Of a DNA stretch of 64,000 nucleotides, positions 1 through 11,858 are shown piece after piece (positions within the stretch are counted from its first letter, which is position 1; every line of letters starts with the position of its first letter). The stretch covers positions 1 through 64,000 of the forward strand of contig NZ_CP054877.1 of assembly GCF_014706615.1 (NCBI RefSeq). The letters are read 5' to 3'. Under the pieces are notes generated by a model. That model was given only the letters and a program-made list of their open reading frames with translations, made no database searches and had not been told where the DNA came from. Source of the DNA: Candidatus Vesicomyosocius sp. SY067_SCS001 (GTDB taxonomy: Bacteria; Pseudomonadota; Gammaproteobacteria; PS1; Pseudothioglobaceae). Position numbers and translations under genes: made by a program.

Positions 1-1293
1 ATGTCTCAAACTTGGTCACAATGCCTAAACACTCTTAGAGATAGTATCCCACTTTCCCAATATAGTGTGTGGATACAACCCTTAAAAGCACTTGAAAATA
101 AAAACACATTATCTTTATTGGCGCCTAATTCACAAGTACTTAACTACATTAATAAAAATCTTAAGTCCCAAATAAAAAATGCAGTTACACAACATAATAA
201 AAATTTAAAAATTTTTATCGGTATTGCATGCAATCCAAATACACAACAACACACAACACCTTTGTTTGAAGACTATACATTTAATAATTTAGTACTAGGA
301 AATGCCAATCAAATGGCATATGGCGCTACTAAGCAAATTGCTGAAAATATAAAAACCTCACCGTACAATCCTTTTATTATTTATGGTAGCTCAGGACTAG
401 GTAAAACACACTTAATGCAGGCTGCTGGACACCTAGCAAAAGAAAAAAATCCAAATATTAAAATAATTTATGTACCATTAATGGATTTTGTTAGAAACAT
501 TACCTCTAGCTTAAGACATAACTCCATTGAAAAAATTAAAAATTTTTATCAATCTACTGATTTATTATTAGTTGATGATATACATTTAATTGCAGGCAAA
601 GAAAAATCTCAAGAAGAGTTTTTTCATATTTTTAATTTTTTATTCAGTGGTAAAAAACAAATCATATTTACATGCGACCAACCACCAAAAAATATTAAAT
701 CATTAGAAGATCGCTTAAAAACTAGATTTTCACAAGGTTTAAATTTACATCTAACTCCACCAGAACTAGAAATGCGTGCTGCTATTTTACTTAAAAAATC
801 ACAAAATAAAAGAATTAACATAAACTTAACAGAAGATACAGCATTATTTATTGCTGGCCATATTGCCTCTAATATTAGAGACCTTGAGGGAGCTCTTCTT
901 AAACTCAAAGCTTTTGTTGATTTTTCAAAAATCAATCATAGCTTTATCTCTAAAGAAATAATTGAATTAGCTTTAGGAGATCTAATAAAACCCCAAATAA
1001 AAAATATTGATATTAATGATATCCAAAAAGAAGTAGCTAAACATTATGCCTTAACTATTTCTGATTTAAGTTCAAAATCCAGAAAACAACATACAGTACT
1101 TGCTAGACAAATGGCAATGTTTATTTGCTATGAACTGAGCTCACTATCACTAACAAAAATTGGAAAACATTTTGGAAATAGAGATCATTCTACAGTCTTA
1201 CACGCTATTAAAAAAATTAAAGAAAAACATATAGAAAACATTGAAATAAAAAATGACTACGAATTAATAAAAATAAAATTAGCAAACTTATAA
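1..1293 (+). CDS. dnaA: Chromosomal replication initiator DnaA
   Basis: AAA+ ATPase that binds DnaA boxes and opens the replication origin. The 430-residue product has an N-terminal helicase-loading domain, a short linker, Walker A GSSGLGKT at residues 129-136, Walker B with VDDIH at 191-195, and the C-terminal DNA-binding signature RDHSTVLHAI starting at 394. It is slightly shorter than E. coli DnaA (467), which fits a shortened domain II. The ATG is the first base of the window, so the upstream control region cannot be seen. dnaN follows after a 216-base AT-rich gap with DnaA-box-like sequences. Identification is secure. Confidence 0.98.
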   Translation: MSQTWSQCLNTLRDSIPLSQYSVWIQPLKALENKNTLSLLAPNSQVLNYINKNLKSQIKNAVTQHNKNLKIFIGIACNPNTQQHTTPLFEDYTFNNLVLGNANQMAYGATKQIAENIKTSPYNPFIIYGSSGLGKTHLMQAAGHLAKEKNPNIKIIYVPLMDFVRNITSSLRHNSIEKIKNFYQSTDLLLVDDIHLIAGKEKSQEEFFHIFNFLFSGKKQIIFTCDQPPKNIKSLEDRLKTRFSQGLNLHLTPPELEMRAAILLKKSQNKRININLTEDTALFIAGHIASNIRDLEGALLKLKAFVDFSKINHSFISKEIIELALGDLIKPQIKNIDINDIQKEVAKHYALTISDLSSKSRKQHTVLARQMAMFICYELSSLSLTKIGKHFGNRDHSTVLHAIKKIKEKHIENIEIKNDYELIKIKLANL

Positions 1294-1509
1294 ACATATC
1301 CAAACTAAAACTTATTTTAACTGTTAATAACATTAACAACATCAACACTTTTAAAAAATTATAAACATATCCACATTTTTTTACATAAAATACTTGATAG
1401 TTATCAACAAACTAAAACTTTATTTTTAAATGAAAAACAACTCTTATTAACATAAAATAACCATACTAATAATAATAATAATATTTATTCTAAATAAAAG
1501 GATTTTCTA
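1294..1509. other. dnaA-dnaN spacer with DnaA-box-like sites, candidate origin region
   Basis: Very AT-rich 216-base spacer. Near-matches to the DnaA box TTATCCACA, each with one mismatch, are seen at 1367-1375 (ATATCCACA) and 1401-1409 (TTATCAACA). A weaker partial match lies just after the dnaA stop (around 1295-1303). A TAA-type triplet run around 1465-1485 could act as an easily melted element. In many bacteria the origin flanks dnaA, but the other flank of dnaA is outside the window, so calling this oriC is an inference. Confidence 0.4.
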
Positions 1510-2613
1510 ATGAACATACAACTTAGCGTTAAAGAACTATTAGAACCTTTACAAACTGTTATTAGTGTAATTGAAAAAAAACAAACATTACCTATTCTTG
1601 CACATGTTCTTATTCAACTTAAAAATAATTTATTAACTTTAACAACAACAGATATGGAGATTGAGATAAAAACTTCTCAAATTATAAAAAACAAAGAAAA
1701 AATTTCTTTTACAATATATGCAAAAGATTTAATTAATATTATTAATAAATTACCAGAAAATACAATTCTTAACTTTAATATTAATTTTAGAAAAATTAAT
1801 ATTAAAGTTAATAAAAATTCATTTGAACTTAATACTTTTAAACATAAAGATTTTCCTTCATTACCAAAAATAAAAAATAAAAACATAATTAAAATTAAAA
1901 GAAAAATTTTAAAAAATCTAATTGAAAATACAAGTTTCTCAATGGGTAATCAAGACATTAGAGCATATTTAAATGGATTATATTTTGAAATTAATAAAAA
2001 TAATATCATAGTTGTTGCTACTGATGGACATAGACTTTCTATCGGAAAAATAAAACAAATTAATAACTCTTTCAATAAAAAAACTGTAATTCTTCCAAGA
2101 AAATCAATACTTGAATTTAGTAAATTACTTAATAAAAATAAAAATGAAGAAATTAATATTTATACATCAAATAACTATTTTTATCTTATTACTAATAATA
2201 CAACTATAATTAGTAAGTTAATCAATAGTAAATTTCCTAATTATTTACCAGTAATCCCTACAGATTTTAATAATACTATTATTATTAATCGGCTAAATTT
2301 TTTAAATTCACTTCAACAAGCTTCAATTTTTGTTGAAAAAAGAACTAAAGGTGTTAAATTAATATTCAAAAATTCACAATTATATATTTTTTCAAATTCA
2401 GAAAGGGGACAAGCAAAAACACAAATTAAAACTAAAAATTTCAATAAAAAAATTGAAATTGAATTTAACATTAATTATTTAATCTCAATTTTAGAAAAAT
2501 TAAGTACCAACGAAATTAATATGATAATCCCTAAAGAAAAAAATAAATCATGTTTATTACATAGTATGAATGATGATATATATCAATATATTGTTATGCC
2601 TATGCGACTCTAA
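1510..2613 (+). CDS. dnaN: DNA polymerase III beta sliding clamp
   Basis: Ring-shaped processivity clamp that tethers DNA polymerase III to DNA. The 367-residue length matches the family (E. coli 366), and the three-domain clamp pattern is recognisable, including the central segment ATDGHRLS and the C-terminal ending YIVMPMRL, close to the usual VVMPMRL. Base composition is extreme: many stretches are lysine-, asparagine- and isoleucine-rich with AT-only codons. An AAAGGA ribosome site precedes the ATG. The gene sits directly between dnaA and gyrB; recF, which normally follows dnaN, is absent. Confidence 0.97.
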   Translation: MNIQLSVKELLEPLQTVISVIEKKQTLPILAHVLIQLKNNLLTLTTTDMEIEIKTSQIIKNKEKISFTIYAKDLINIINKLPENTILNFNINFRKINIKVNKNSFELNTFKHKDFPSLPKIKNKNIIKIKRKILKNLIENTSFSMGNQDIRAYLNGLYFEINKNNIIVVATDGHRLSIGKIKQINNSFNKKTVILPRKSILEFSKLLNKNKNEEINIYTSNNYFYLITNNTTIISKLINSKFPNYLPVIPTDFNNTIIINRLNFLNSLQQASIFVEKRTKGVKLIFKNSQLYIFSNSERGQAKTQIKTKNFNKKIEIEFNINYLISILEKLSTNEINMIIPKEKNKSCLLHSMNDDIYQYIVMPMRL

Positions 2614-2663
2614 TATCTTATAAATTCAAAAACATAAAAAATATGATTTATTTATTTGCATGG

Positions 2664-2669
2664 TATAAT
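2664..2669 (+). promoter_or_regulatory. -10-like TATAAT upstream of gyrB
   Basis: A perfect TATAAT lies 23 bases before the gyrB ATG in the 78-base dnaN-gyrB gap. No good -35 element is visible at the proper distance, and in DNA this AT-rich such a match may be chance. Confidence 0.25.
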
Positions 2670-2676
2670 AATTTAA

Positions 2677-5109
<2,433 letters not shown>

Positions 5110-5128
5110 TAAAAATAAGGAGATAATT

Positions 5129-6007
5129 ATGTCAAGAAAACATCCAGTTATAGTAGTAACAGGATCATCTGGCGCTGGAACAACCTTTGTAAAACGTGCT
5201 TTTGAACATATTTTTAGAAAAGAAAGTATTAATCCTTTGATTATTGAAGGAGACAGTTTTCATAAATATGATCGCGATTCAATGAAAAAAAACGTTAAAA
5301 AACAAGAAGATTTAGGAAATAATTTTTTTTCTCATTTTGGACCTGATGCTAATTTATTTGAAAAAATAGAACAATCTTTTAAAGATTATAGTGAAACAGG
5401 GAAATGTAATCGTCGTTATTATCTACATTCTGAAGAAGAAGCTAATAAACATAATCAACGCCTAAATACTAATCTAAATCCAGGTGAATTTAGCCCTTGG
5501 GAAAAAGTAGGTAATGGTACGGATTTATTATTTTACGAAGGTTTACATGGTGTTATTGTTACAGATAGTGTAAATATGGCTCAATATGGTGATTTAAAAA
5601 TTGGGGTTGTACCTAGTGTTAATCTTGAATGGATTCAAAAAATTCATCGTGACAATACAGAAAGAGGTTATTCAGCAGAAGAAACAGTTAGTACAATTTT
5701 ACGAAGAATGCCTGACTATATTAACTATATAACACCACAGTTTTCTCAAACAGATATTAATTTTCAACGTGTAGCAACAGTTGACACTTCTAATCCTTTT
5801 ATTGCTAGAGATATTCCAACACCAGATGAAAGTTTTATAGTAATTCGATTTAATGATCTAAATAAAACTTCTGTTGATTTTTCATATTTATGTAGTATGA
5901 TTAATGGTTCTTTTATGTCTAGACGTAACACCATTGTAATTCCAGGTGGAAAAATGAGTTTAGCAATGGAAATTATTCTTTATCCTATTATTAAAAAAAT
6001 GATCTAA
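5129..6007 (+). CDS. prkB: Phosphoribulokinase (Calvin cycle)
   Basis: Phosphorylates ribulose 5-phosphate to ribulose 1,5-bisphosphate, the Rubisco substrate; this is the Calvin-cycle enzyme in the window and the main evidence for autotrophy. The 292-residue product matches the proteobacterial class I enzyme. The P-loop GSSGAGTT is at residues 12-19, followed by the family segments EGDSFHKYDR and LLFYEGLHGVIVTD. A strong AAGGAGA ribosome site lies just upstream of the ATG. It is close behind gyrB and converges on leuS. Rubisco is not in the window, so the CO2-fixation genes are dispersed. The name cbbP would be equally valid. Confidence 0.95.
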   Translation: MSRKHPVIVVTGSSGAGTTFVKRAFEHIFRKESINPLIIEGDSFHKYDRDSMKKNVKKQEDLGNNFFSHFGPDANLFEKIEQSFKDYSETGKCNRRYYLHSEEEANKHNQRLNTNLNPGEFSPWEKVGNGTDLLFYEGLHGVIVTDSVNMAQYGDLKIGVVPSVNLEWIQKIHRDNTERGYSAEETVSTILRRMPDYINYITPQFSQTDINFQRVATVDTSNPFIARDIPTPDESFIVIRFNDLNKTSVDFSYLCSMINGSFMSRRNTIVIPGGKMSLAMEIILYPIIKKMI

Positions 6008-6057
6008 ACTAACTATTATTTAAATAAAAATATTGTACATGTAATCAAGTATATATA

Positions 6058-8505
6058 TTATTTAGTTACAACATTTACTAATTTATTATGAATAATAATT
6101 ATTTTAACAATATTTTTATTTTTAATAAACTTAATAATATTTTTATTTTTAAGTACTTTACTTTCAAGTACTTTACTGTCAATATTAATCATAATCATCA
6201 TTTTATCACGTAATTTACCATTAACTTGTACTATGATTTGTACTTTATTTTCCACCAATGCTTTTAAATCAACCTTAGGCCAAGTTTCATTAATAATTGC
6301 ATTCTTATTACCTAATTTAAGCCATAAATGATGACAAATATGGGGGGTTATTGGACTTAAGGTAAGTAAAATAATATTAATTGATTCAGATCTTAATGCT
6401 ATTGATTGTGTATCCATTTTGGTAAACTTATTCATTATATCAACTGATTCCATTAATATAGAAATAGCTGTATTAAAAGTGTATCTACGATTAATATCAT
6501 CAGTAATTTTTACTAAATTTTGATGAATCTTTTTTCGAATATATTTTTGTGTTTTATTAAGAAATTTAATATTTAAATGATCAACAACATATTCTTTAGT
6601 ATCATTAATATAAACACTTACTAACCGATAAACCTTTTTTAAAAATCTATGAGCACCTTCAAGACCTGAATTATTCCATTCTAAATCTTGTATTGGAGGT
6701 GCTGCAAATAAAATAAATAAACGTACCGTGTCAGCACCATATTTCTTAATCATTTTTGTAGGATCTACTGTATTCCCTTTAGATTTACTCATTTTAACAC
6801 CATTTTTTAAAACCATACCCTGAGTAAGTAAATTTTTAAATGGCTCGTCATATTTTATTAAACCTTCATCTCGTAACAGTTTATTGAAAAATCTTGCATA
6901 TAAAAGATGTAAAATAGAATGTTCAACACCCCCGATATATTGATCAACTTCTAACCAATAATCTGCACGTTTATCGAGCATAGCATTATTATTATTATTA
7001 CAGGTGTAACGTGCAAAATACCAAGAAGACTCAAAAAAAGTATCAAATGTATCCGTTTCTCGACGCGCCTTAGAACCACATTGTGGACAAATAGTTTGAT
7101 AAAAATTTGGCATTTTTTTTATCGGTGAACTAACATCATAAAATTTAACTTTTTCAGGAAGAATAACAGGTAAATCTTTAATTTTGACAGTGACTGAACC
7201 ACAATACTTACAGTTAATAATTGGGATAGGACAACCCCAATATCGTTGTCTTGATATCCCCCAATCACGTAAACGATAATTAATTTTTTTATTACCTAAA
7301 TTTTTTTCTATCAAAACTATAGCAATACTTTCACATGCTTGGTCAAAACCCATTCCATTAAATTCTCCGGAATTAAACAATTCTCCTTTATTGATAATAG
7401 GCCCTTTATCAATGTTTTCATTTTTATTAATAACTTGCTTAATAAAAATACCGTATTTTTTAGCAAATTTAAAATCTCGTTTATCATGTGCAGGTGCGCT
7501 CATAACTGCACCTGTACCGTAACTTATTAGTACAAAATTAGTAATCCAAATAGGAAGCTCTTTATTTGTGATTGGGTGTACACATTTAAATCCTGAATCA
7601 ATACCTTTTTTATCTATTATTTCATTTAAAATCTCAGAAGTTTGTATAGTTCTACATTCTTCAATAAAAGATTGAACTTGATAATTATTTTTTCCTGATT
7701 CTAATGCTAACGGATGCTCAAATGAAATAGCTAAATAGGTGACACCCATTAGTGTATCTGGTCGAGTAGTATAAATTATAAGAGAATCAGAATTCCTTCT
7801 AGAAAAAATAATTTCTAAACCAACAGATTTACCAATCCAATTTTTTTGCATAATCTTAACAGAATCAGGCCAACCATGAAGTTTATCTAAATCATTAAGT
7901 AATTCCTCTGCATAGTTAGTGATACGCATAAACCATTGTGGGATTTCTTTTTTTTCGATCAGAGCATTAGAACGCCACCCACGTCCATTAATCACTTGTT
8001 CATTTGCTAACACTGTTTGATCAACAGGATCCCAATTAACAATAGCTTTTTTCTTGTATATTAAATTTTTTTTAAATAATTTAATAAACAACCATTGTTC
8101 CCAACGATAATAATTTGGATGACAAGTCGTAATTTCACGAGACCAATCATAGCCAAAACCCAATTGATTTAATTGAGTTTTCATATAGTTAATATTTTTA
8201 TACGTCCATTTAGCTGGGGATTCTTTATTTTTTAATGCTGCATTTTCAGCTGGCAATCCAAATCCATCCCAACCAATAGGTTGCATAACATTCTTACCTT
8301 GCATTCTTTGAAAACGAGAAATAACATCACCAATACTATAATTACGTACATGTCCCATATGTAATCGTCCAGATGGATAAGGAAACATGCTAAGACAATA
8401 ATATTTTTCTTTTGAAGAATCTTCTATTACTTCAAAAGATTTTTTTTCTTGCCAATATTTTTGAGCTTGTTCTTCAATTTTTTGCACATCATATTTTAAA
8501 TTCAT
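6058..8505 (-). CDS. leuS: Leucyl-tRNA synthetase
   Basis: Class I aminoacyl-tRNA synthetase that charges tRNA-Leu. The HIGH motif appears as HMGH in [19 protein letters not shown] near the N-terminus, and the KMSKS motif is intact in [15 protein letters not shown]. The CP1 editing region is present, with the threonine-rich [13 protein letters not shown]. At 815 residues it is somewhat shorter than E. coli LeuS (860), a modest trimming common in reduced genomes; the tail is very lysine/isoleucine rich. Its ATG overlaps the stop of pyrD by four bases (ATGA), so the two genes are probably translationally coupled. In most gammaproteobacteria leuS is next to lptE and holA, which are not here. Confidence 0.97.
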   Translation of the reverse strand: MNLKYDVQKIEEQAQKYWQEKKSFEVIEDSSKEKYYCLSMFPYPSGRLHMGHVRNYSIGDVISRFQRMQGKNVMQPIGWDGFGLPAENAALKNKESPAKWTYKNINYMKTQLNQLGFGYDWSREITTCHPNYYRWEQWLFIKLFKKNLIYKKKAIVNWDPVDQTVLANEQVINGRGWRSNALIEKKEIPQWFMRITNYAEELLNDLDKLHGWPDSVKIMQKNWIGKSVGLEIIFSRRNSDSLIIYTTRPDTLMGVTYLAISFEHPLALESGKNNYQVQSFIEECRTIQTSEILNEIIDKKGIDSGFKCVHPITNKELPIWITNFVLISYGTGAVMSAPAHDKRDFKFAKKYGIFIKQVINKNENIDKGPIINKGELFNSGEFNGMGFDQACESIAIVLIEKNLGNKKINYRLRDWGISRQRYWGCPIPIINCKYCGSVTVKIKDLPVILPEKVKFYDVSSPIKKMPNFYQTICPQCGSKARRETDTFDTFFESSWYFARYTCNNNNNAMLDKRADYWLEVDQYIGGVEHSILHLLYARFFNKLLRDEGLIKYDEPFKNLLTQGMVLKNGVKMSKSKGNTVDPTKMIKKYGADTVRLFILFAAPPIQDLEWNNSGLEGAHRFLKKVYRLVSVYINDTKEYVVDHLNIKFLNKTQKYIRKKIHQNLVKITDDINRRYTFNTAISILMESVDIMNKFTKMDTQSIALRSESINIILLTLSPITPHICHHLWLKLGNKNAIINETWPKVDLKALVENKVQIIVQVNGKLRDKMMIMINIDSKVLESKVLKNKNIIKFIKNKNIVKIIIIHNKLVNVVTK

Positions 8506-9479
8506 AAAATTATTGATTTATCTAAATAAGTATCATATTGAGATGTATTAGAATTAAGTTTTAGTGTACCTATTAAATCATTAATACTGTTTAAATTATT
8601 ATTATTTAAATACTCACTAATACCATTATTAATTTTATGACAAACTAGTGGATCATAAAAAATAGCAGTACCTATACCAATAGTAGAAGCTCCTGCAATT
8701 ATAAATTCTATTGCATCATTAGCAGTCACAATACCACCTTGACCAATAATAGGAATATTATAATTTTTACTAACTTGATAAACTTCATAAACTTTTAACA
8801 AAGCCATTGGCTTAATAGCCGGTCCAGATACTCCACCTTGATTATTACCAATAATTGGTTTTTTAGTTGTAATATTAATAGCCATACCCATAAGGGTATT
8901 TATGACTGCTAAACCATCAGTACCTGCATCAATACAACGTTGGGCACTAAAAGCAATATCAGCTTGATTGGGCGATAATTTAGTAATAATAGGTTTAGTA
9001 GTATTTTTTCGGCAAATTTCTACAACTCTATAAGACATATTTGGATCATTACCAAAAGCAACTCCTCCTTTTTTAATATTAGGGCAGGAAATATTAATTT
9101 CAATTGCGTGAATATCTGTATTATCAAAACGTTTAGTAATTTCGCCATACTCTTTAAAGGATGAACCAGAAATATTGATAATAAAATTAGTTTCAGTTTT
9201 ATCTAGTTTTGGTAGGATTTTATTAATTACCACATCAGCACCAGGATTTTGTAGTCCAATAGAATTAATCATACCACAAGGTGTTTCAGTTACTCGATGT
9301 GGAATATTTCCTAAACATGGTTTTAAAGTTGTACCTTTAAGACAAATAGCACCTACATCAGAATTAGTAAATCCATCAATATTTGTATATTCTTTACCAA
9401 AACCAACACAACCTGATAAAAGAACAATAGGTGAATTAAAGAAAAGTCCACAAAATTGATTTTTTAAATTATTATTCAT
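8502..9479 (-). CDS. pyrD: Dihydroorotate dehydrogenase, class 1B-like catalytic subunit
   Basis: Oxidises dihydroorotate to orotate in pyrimidine synthesis using FMN. The 325-residue protein lacks the membrane-anchoring N-terminal extension of the quinone-linked class 2 enzyme. It has the class 1-type active-site segment [15 protein letters not shown] with a catalytic Cys, and family segments [15 protein letters not shown] and [15 protein letters not shown]. These features resemble class 1B (PyrDB), which works with an electron-transfer partner, PyrK. No pyrK is in this window. E. coli-type gammaproteobacteria use class 2, so the class call is notable. It precedes leuS in the same transcription unit. 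Confidence 0.9.
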   Translation of the reverse strand: MNNNLKNQFCGLFFNSPIVLLSGCVGFGKEYTNIDGFTNSDVGAICLKGTTLKPCLGNIPHRVTETPCGMINSIGLQNPGADVVINKILPKLDKTETNFIINISGSSFKEYGEITKRFDNTDIHAIEINISCPNIKKGGVAFGNDPNMSYRVVEICRKNTTKPIITKLSPNQADIAFSAQRCIDAGTDGLAVINTLMGMAINITTKKPIIGNNQGGVSGPAIKPMALLKVYEVYQVSKNYNIPIIGQGGIVTANDAIEFIIAGASTIGIGTAIFYDPLVCHKINNGISEYLNNNNLNSINDLIGTLKLNSNTSQYDTYLDKSIIL

Positions 9480-9518
9480 GAATAATATTATACATTTTTA
9501 CTGTTAAAATTATTATTT

Positions 9519-10169
9519 ATGAAAGGACTATTCATTAGCGGCAGCGGGACTAATGTTGGTAAAACATTTATTGCCCAATATTTAATTAGATTTTTAACAA
9601 ATATTCTAAAAGTAAGTGTTAGAAAGCCAGTTGAAAGTGATTGTAAAAATAAAAATGGAAAATTGATACCAAAAGATGCTTTATTATTATCTAAAGCTTG
9701 TAATATTATTGAGTCAATTGATAAAGTATGTCGATATAAATTTAAAGCATGTAGTAGCGCACAAATAGCAAGTAAAGCTGTAGGATTAAAGCTTACTTTA
9801 GATAATTTAGTTGATGCTTGTGTAGCAGATGAATTTGTTATTGTTGAAGGGGCTGGGGGGTTACTATCTCCAATAGCAATTAAAACATTAAATAGTAATT
9901 TAATTCAATCAATTAATGTACCAGTAGTACTGGTGATTAAAGATGAGTTAGGTGCAGTTAATCAGGCATTACTTAGTATTAATGCAGCTCAGCGTTATAA
10001 GCTAAATATAAGTATGGTGGTGTTAAATCAAATCTACCCTAATTTACTAGATAATAAAAAAGCAATTAATCAATATACAAATGTTAATATTGTGGTATTT
10101 AATCACAATGATTTAAAATCTTTTGAAAGACAAATTGAAAAAATCCTACTAGGGAGTTTAATCAAGTAA
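9519..10169 (+). CDS. bioD: Dethiobiotin synthetase
   Basis: ATP-dependent closure of the ureido ring that converts 7,8-diaminopelargonic acid to dethiobiotin, the penultimate step of biotin synthesis. The 216-residue protein begins with the P-loop GSGTNVGKTF at residues 8-17, followed by RKPVESDC (substrate-binding Lys region) and VEGAGGLLSP, all characteristic of BioD. It is divergent from pyrD with a 39-base gap. Its 3' end overlaps that of sspB by 12 bases, tail to tail. Other bio genes are not adjacent. Confidence 0.94.
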   Translation: MKGLFISGSGTNVGKTFIAQYLIRFLTNILKVSVRKPVESDCKNKNGKLIPKDALLLSKACNIIESIDKVCRYKFKACSSAQIASKAVGLKLTLDNLVDACVADEFVIVEGAGGLLSPIAIKTLNSNLIQSINVPVVLVIKDELGAVNQALLSINAAQRYKLNISMVVLNQIYPNLLDNKKAINQYTNVNIVVFNHNDLKSFERQIEKILLGSLIK

Positions 10170-10493
10170 TCTTAAATTAGATTTTTCTTCAGTTTCAAAA
10201 AACATGCCTTTGCCGTTTTCACTTGCATAAATACTATTAATTGCATTAATAGGTATAAAGATATTAATTAATTTTTTAGAAAATCTTGCTTTAAAACTAA
10301 GATTATCATTACTTATAATTAAGTTATAAGTCGCGTTACTTGCAATATTGAGAACAATTTTGTTTTGTTGAATAAATTGTTTGGGTACAATAACACTTGA
10401 ATAGGTACAATCAACCAATATATGAGGAGTTAATTTAGCATCCTCTGTCCATGCGTGATAAGCCCTGATTAAATATGGAGCTATAGAAAGCAT
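10158..10493 (-). CDS. sspB: ClpXP adaptor SspB, shortened
   Basis: SspB delivers ssrA-tagged proteins to the ClpXP protease. The N-terminal part (MLSIAPYLIRAYHAWTEDA, then TPHILVD) matches the substrate-binding domain. The product is only 111 residues against about 165 in E. coli, and the long acidic linker is almost gone. It still ends with SNLRLLD, resembling the C-terminal ClpX-binding motif LRVVK. It lies five bases after sspA, in the usual petABC-sspAB order, and overlaps the end of bioD by 12 bases. Confidence 0.9.
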   Translation of the reverse strand: MLSIAPYLIRAYHAWTEDAKLTPHILVDCTYSSVIVPKQFIQQNKIVLNIASNATYNLIISNDNLSFKARFSKKLINIFIPINAINSIYASENGKGMFFETEEKSNLRLLD

Positions 10494-10498
10494 GATAC

Positions 10499-11128
10499 TT
10501 AATTATATTCTTTTTCACAATCGGTTAAACTTGCTTTAAAACTATCCCTAGTAAAAAGTCTATTTGCATAATCTATAACATATTTTCCTGGTTTTCCTAG
10601 TTCAATTTCTAGTTTTTTTAAACGCCATAATAAAGCACCTAAACAAGCATCTACAATAGTCATGTCATCACTTTTAAAAAAAGGTTTATAAGCAAATAAA
10701 GGTACTAATTCAATTAGGTTACTTTTTAAAACTTTACGTGCCTTATCAGCGTTTTTTTTACTACCTGATTCAATAATATCTGCCATCTCAAACCAACAAT
10801 TAGGTGCTCTAGTGAATCTGAAAATAAGTAATCTTTTTTCAGATTTTTCAATAGGATCTACAGATAGTAATGGGGGAAATGGGAAACGTTCATCAAGGTA
10901 TTCCATCACTACTGAAAGATCGTATAAAACAATTCCTCTGTCAAATAAAGTGGGTAATGATTGACAAGGGTTAAGTTCTAAAATTTCTTCAGGAATTTCT
11001 TCAATTTTTAAATTTATAACTTCTCTTTCAATATTTTTTTCAGCCATGATAAAACGTACTACATGAGAACGTATGTCTTTAGGTGAGGAATAAAGTGTTG
11101 TCGAAGCAGGATTAGGTTTTGTTAACAT
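10499..11128 (-). CDS. sspA: Stringent starvation protein A
   Basis: Glutathione-S-transferase-fold protein that associates with RNA polymerase in E. coli. The 209-residue product has a thioredoxin-like N-terminal domain (VRFIMAEKNIEREVINL, NPCQSLPTLFDRGIVLYD, VVMEYLDERFP) and an all-helical C-terminal domain. In the family it is catalytically inactive as a GST and acts as a regulator. It follows petC after 38 bases and precedes sspB by five bases, the standard gammaproteobacterial arrangement, probably one operon with petABC. Confidence 0.93.
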   Translation of the reverse strand: MLTKPNPASTTLYSSPKDIRSHVVRFIMAEKNIEREVINLKIEEIPEEILELNPCQSLPTLFDRGIVLYDLSVVMEYLDERFPFPPLLSVDPIEKSEKRLLIFRFTRAPNCWFEMADIIESGSKKNADKARKVLKSNLIELVPLFAYKPFFKSDDMTIVDACLGALLWRLKKLEIELGKPGKYVIDYANRLFTRDSFKASLTDCEKEYN

Positions 11129-11166
11129 AATATGTATTTACCTTTAAAAAAATCTTGATTTAAAAA

Positions 11167-11853
11167 TTAATGTTTAGCACGCCATTTTCCATATTTGATA
11201 TCTTTCCAGTATTCTTTTTTTAAAAAATAAGAAAAAATAAATAAAATAAATAAAAAACCTATTACTTTAATACCAAGATTAAATCGTACTAATTTAGACG
11301 GCTCACCAACATAATCTAAAAAGTTAGTAATATCTCTAATATCTTGATCAAATTTTTTACTAGATTTATCTTGTTTTAATTTCCATAAAACATCTGGCAT
11401 AGAAGCATTTTTTAGTATATGGTTATTTACACCAAATATACGTGAATTATCTTTATAAAAACCATGTAAGTAAGAGTATATCCAGTCTACTCCTTTTGAA
11501 CGTGATACTAAAGATAAGTCTGGACTTTGTCCAAACCATTGGTTAGCATCAGTAACTGACATAGCAGATGTAATTGTTTCGCCAATTTTTTCATTGCCTA
11601 AAATAAAATGCTTTTCAATATCTGCATAAGAAATATTTAAGTCTTTACCAATACGATTATAACGCATGAATTGGATTGAGTGACAGCCAGAACAGTAATT
11701 CATGAATAATTTTGCACCCCTTTGCAATGATTTTTTATCATTAATATTAGTATTAGCCTGATCTAGATGAAATTCATTGCCTAATACAGAAGTATTAAAA
11801 GAGAATATTAAAATTACAACCGTTATTAGTAATGTATGTACTTTATTTTTCAT
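11167..11853 (-). CDS. petC: Cytochrome c1 of the bc1 complex
   Basis: Heme c subunit that passes electrons from the Rieske protein to soluble cytochrome c. It has an N-terminal signal peptide (residues 1-25), the heme-binding CSGCH within MNYCSGCHSIQFMRYNR, and a C-terminal membrane anchor followed by a basic tail (KKEYWKDIKYGKWR). The axial methionine is probably in NASMPDVLW. The 228-residue length is normal. It starts five bases after petB ends, so all three pet genes form one minus-strand operon. Confidence 0.95.
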   Translation of the reverse strand: MKNKVHTLLITVVILIFSFNTSVLGNEFHLDQANTNINDKKSLQRGAKLFMNYCSGCHSIQFMRYNRIGKDLNISYADIEKHFILGNEKIGETITSAMSVTDANQWFGQSPDLSLVSRSKGVDWIYSYLHGFYKDNSRIFGVNNHILKNASMPDVLWKLKQDKSSKKFDQDIRDITNFLDYVGEPSKLVRFNLGIKVIGFLFILFIFSYFLKKEYWKDIKYGKWRAKH

Positions 11854-11858
11854 TAAAT

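Noticed and set aside
1465-1485. TAA triplet run before dnaN as a phase-variable repeat
   Set aside because: It is outside any coding frame, short, and expected in DNA this AT-rich.
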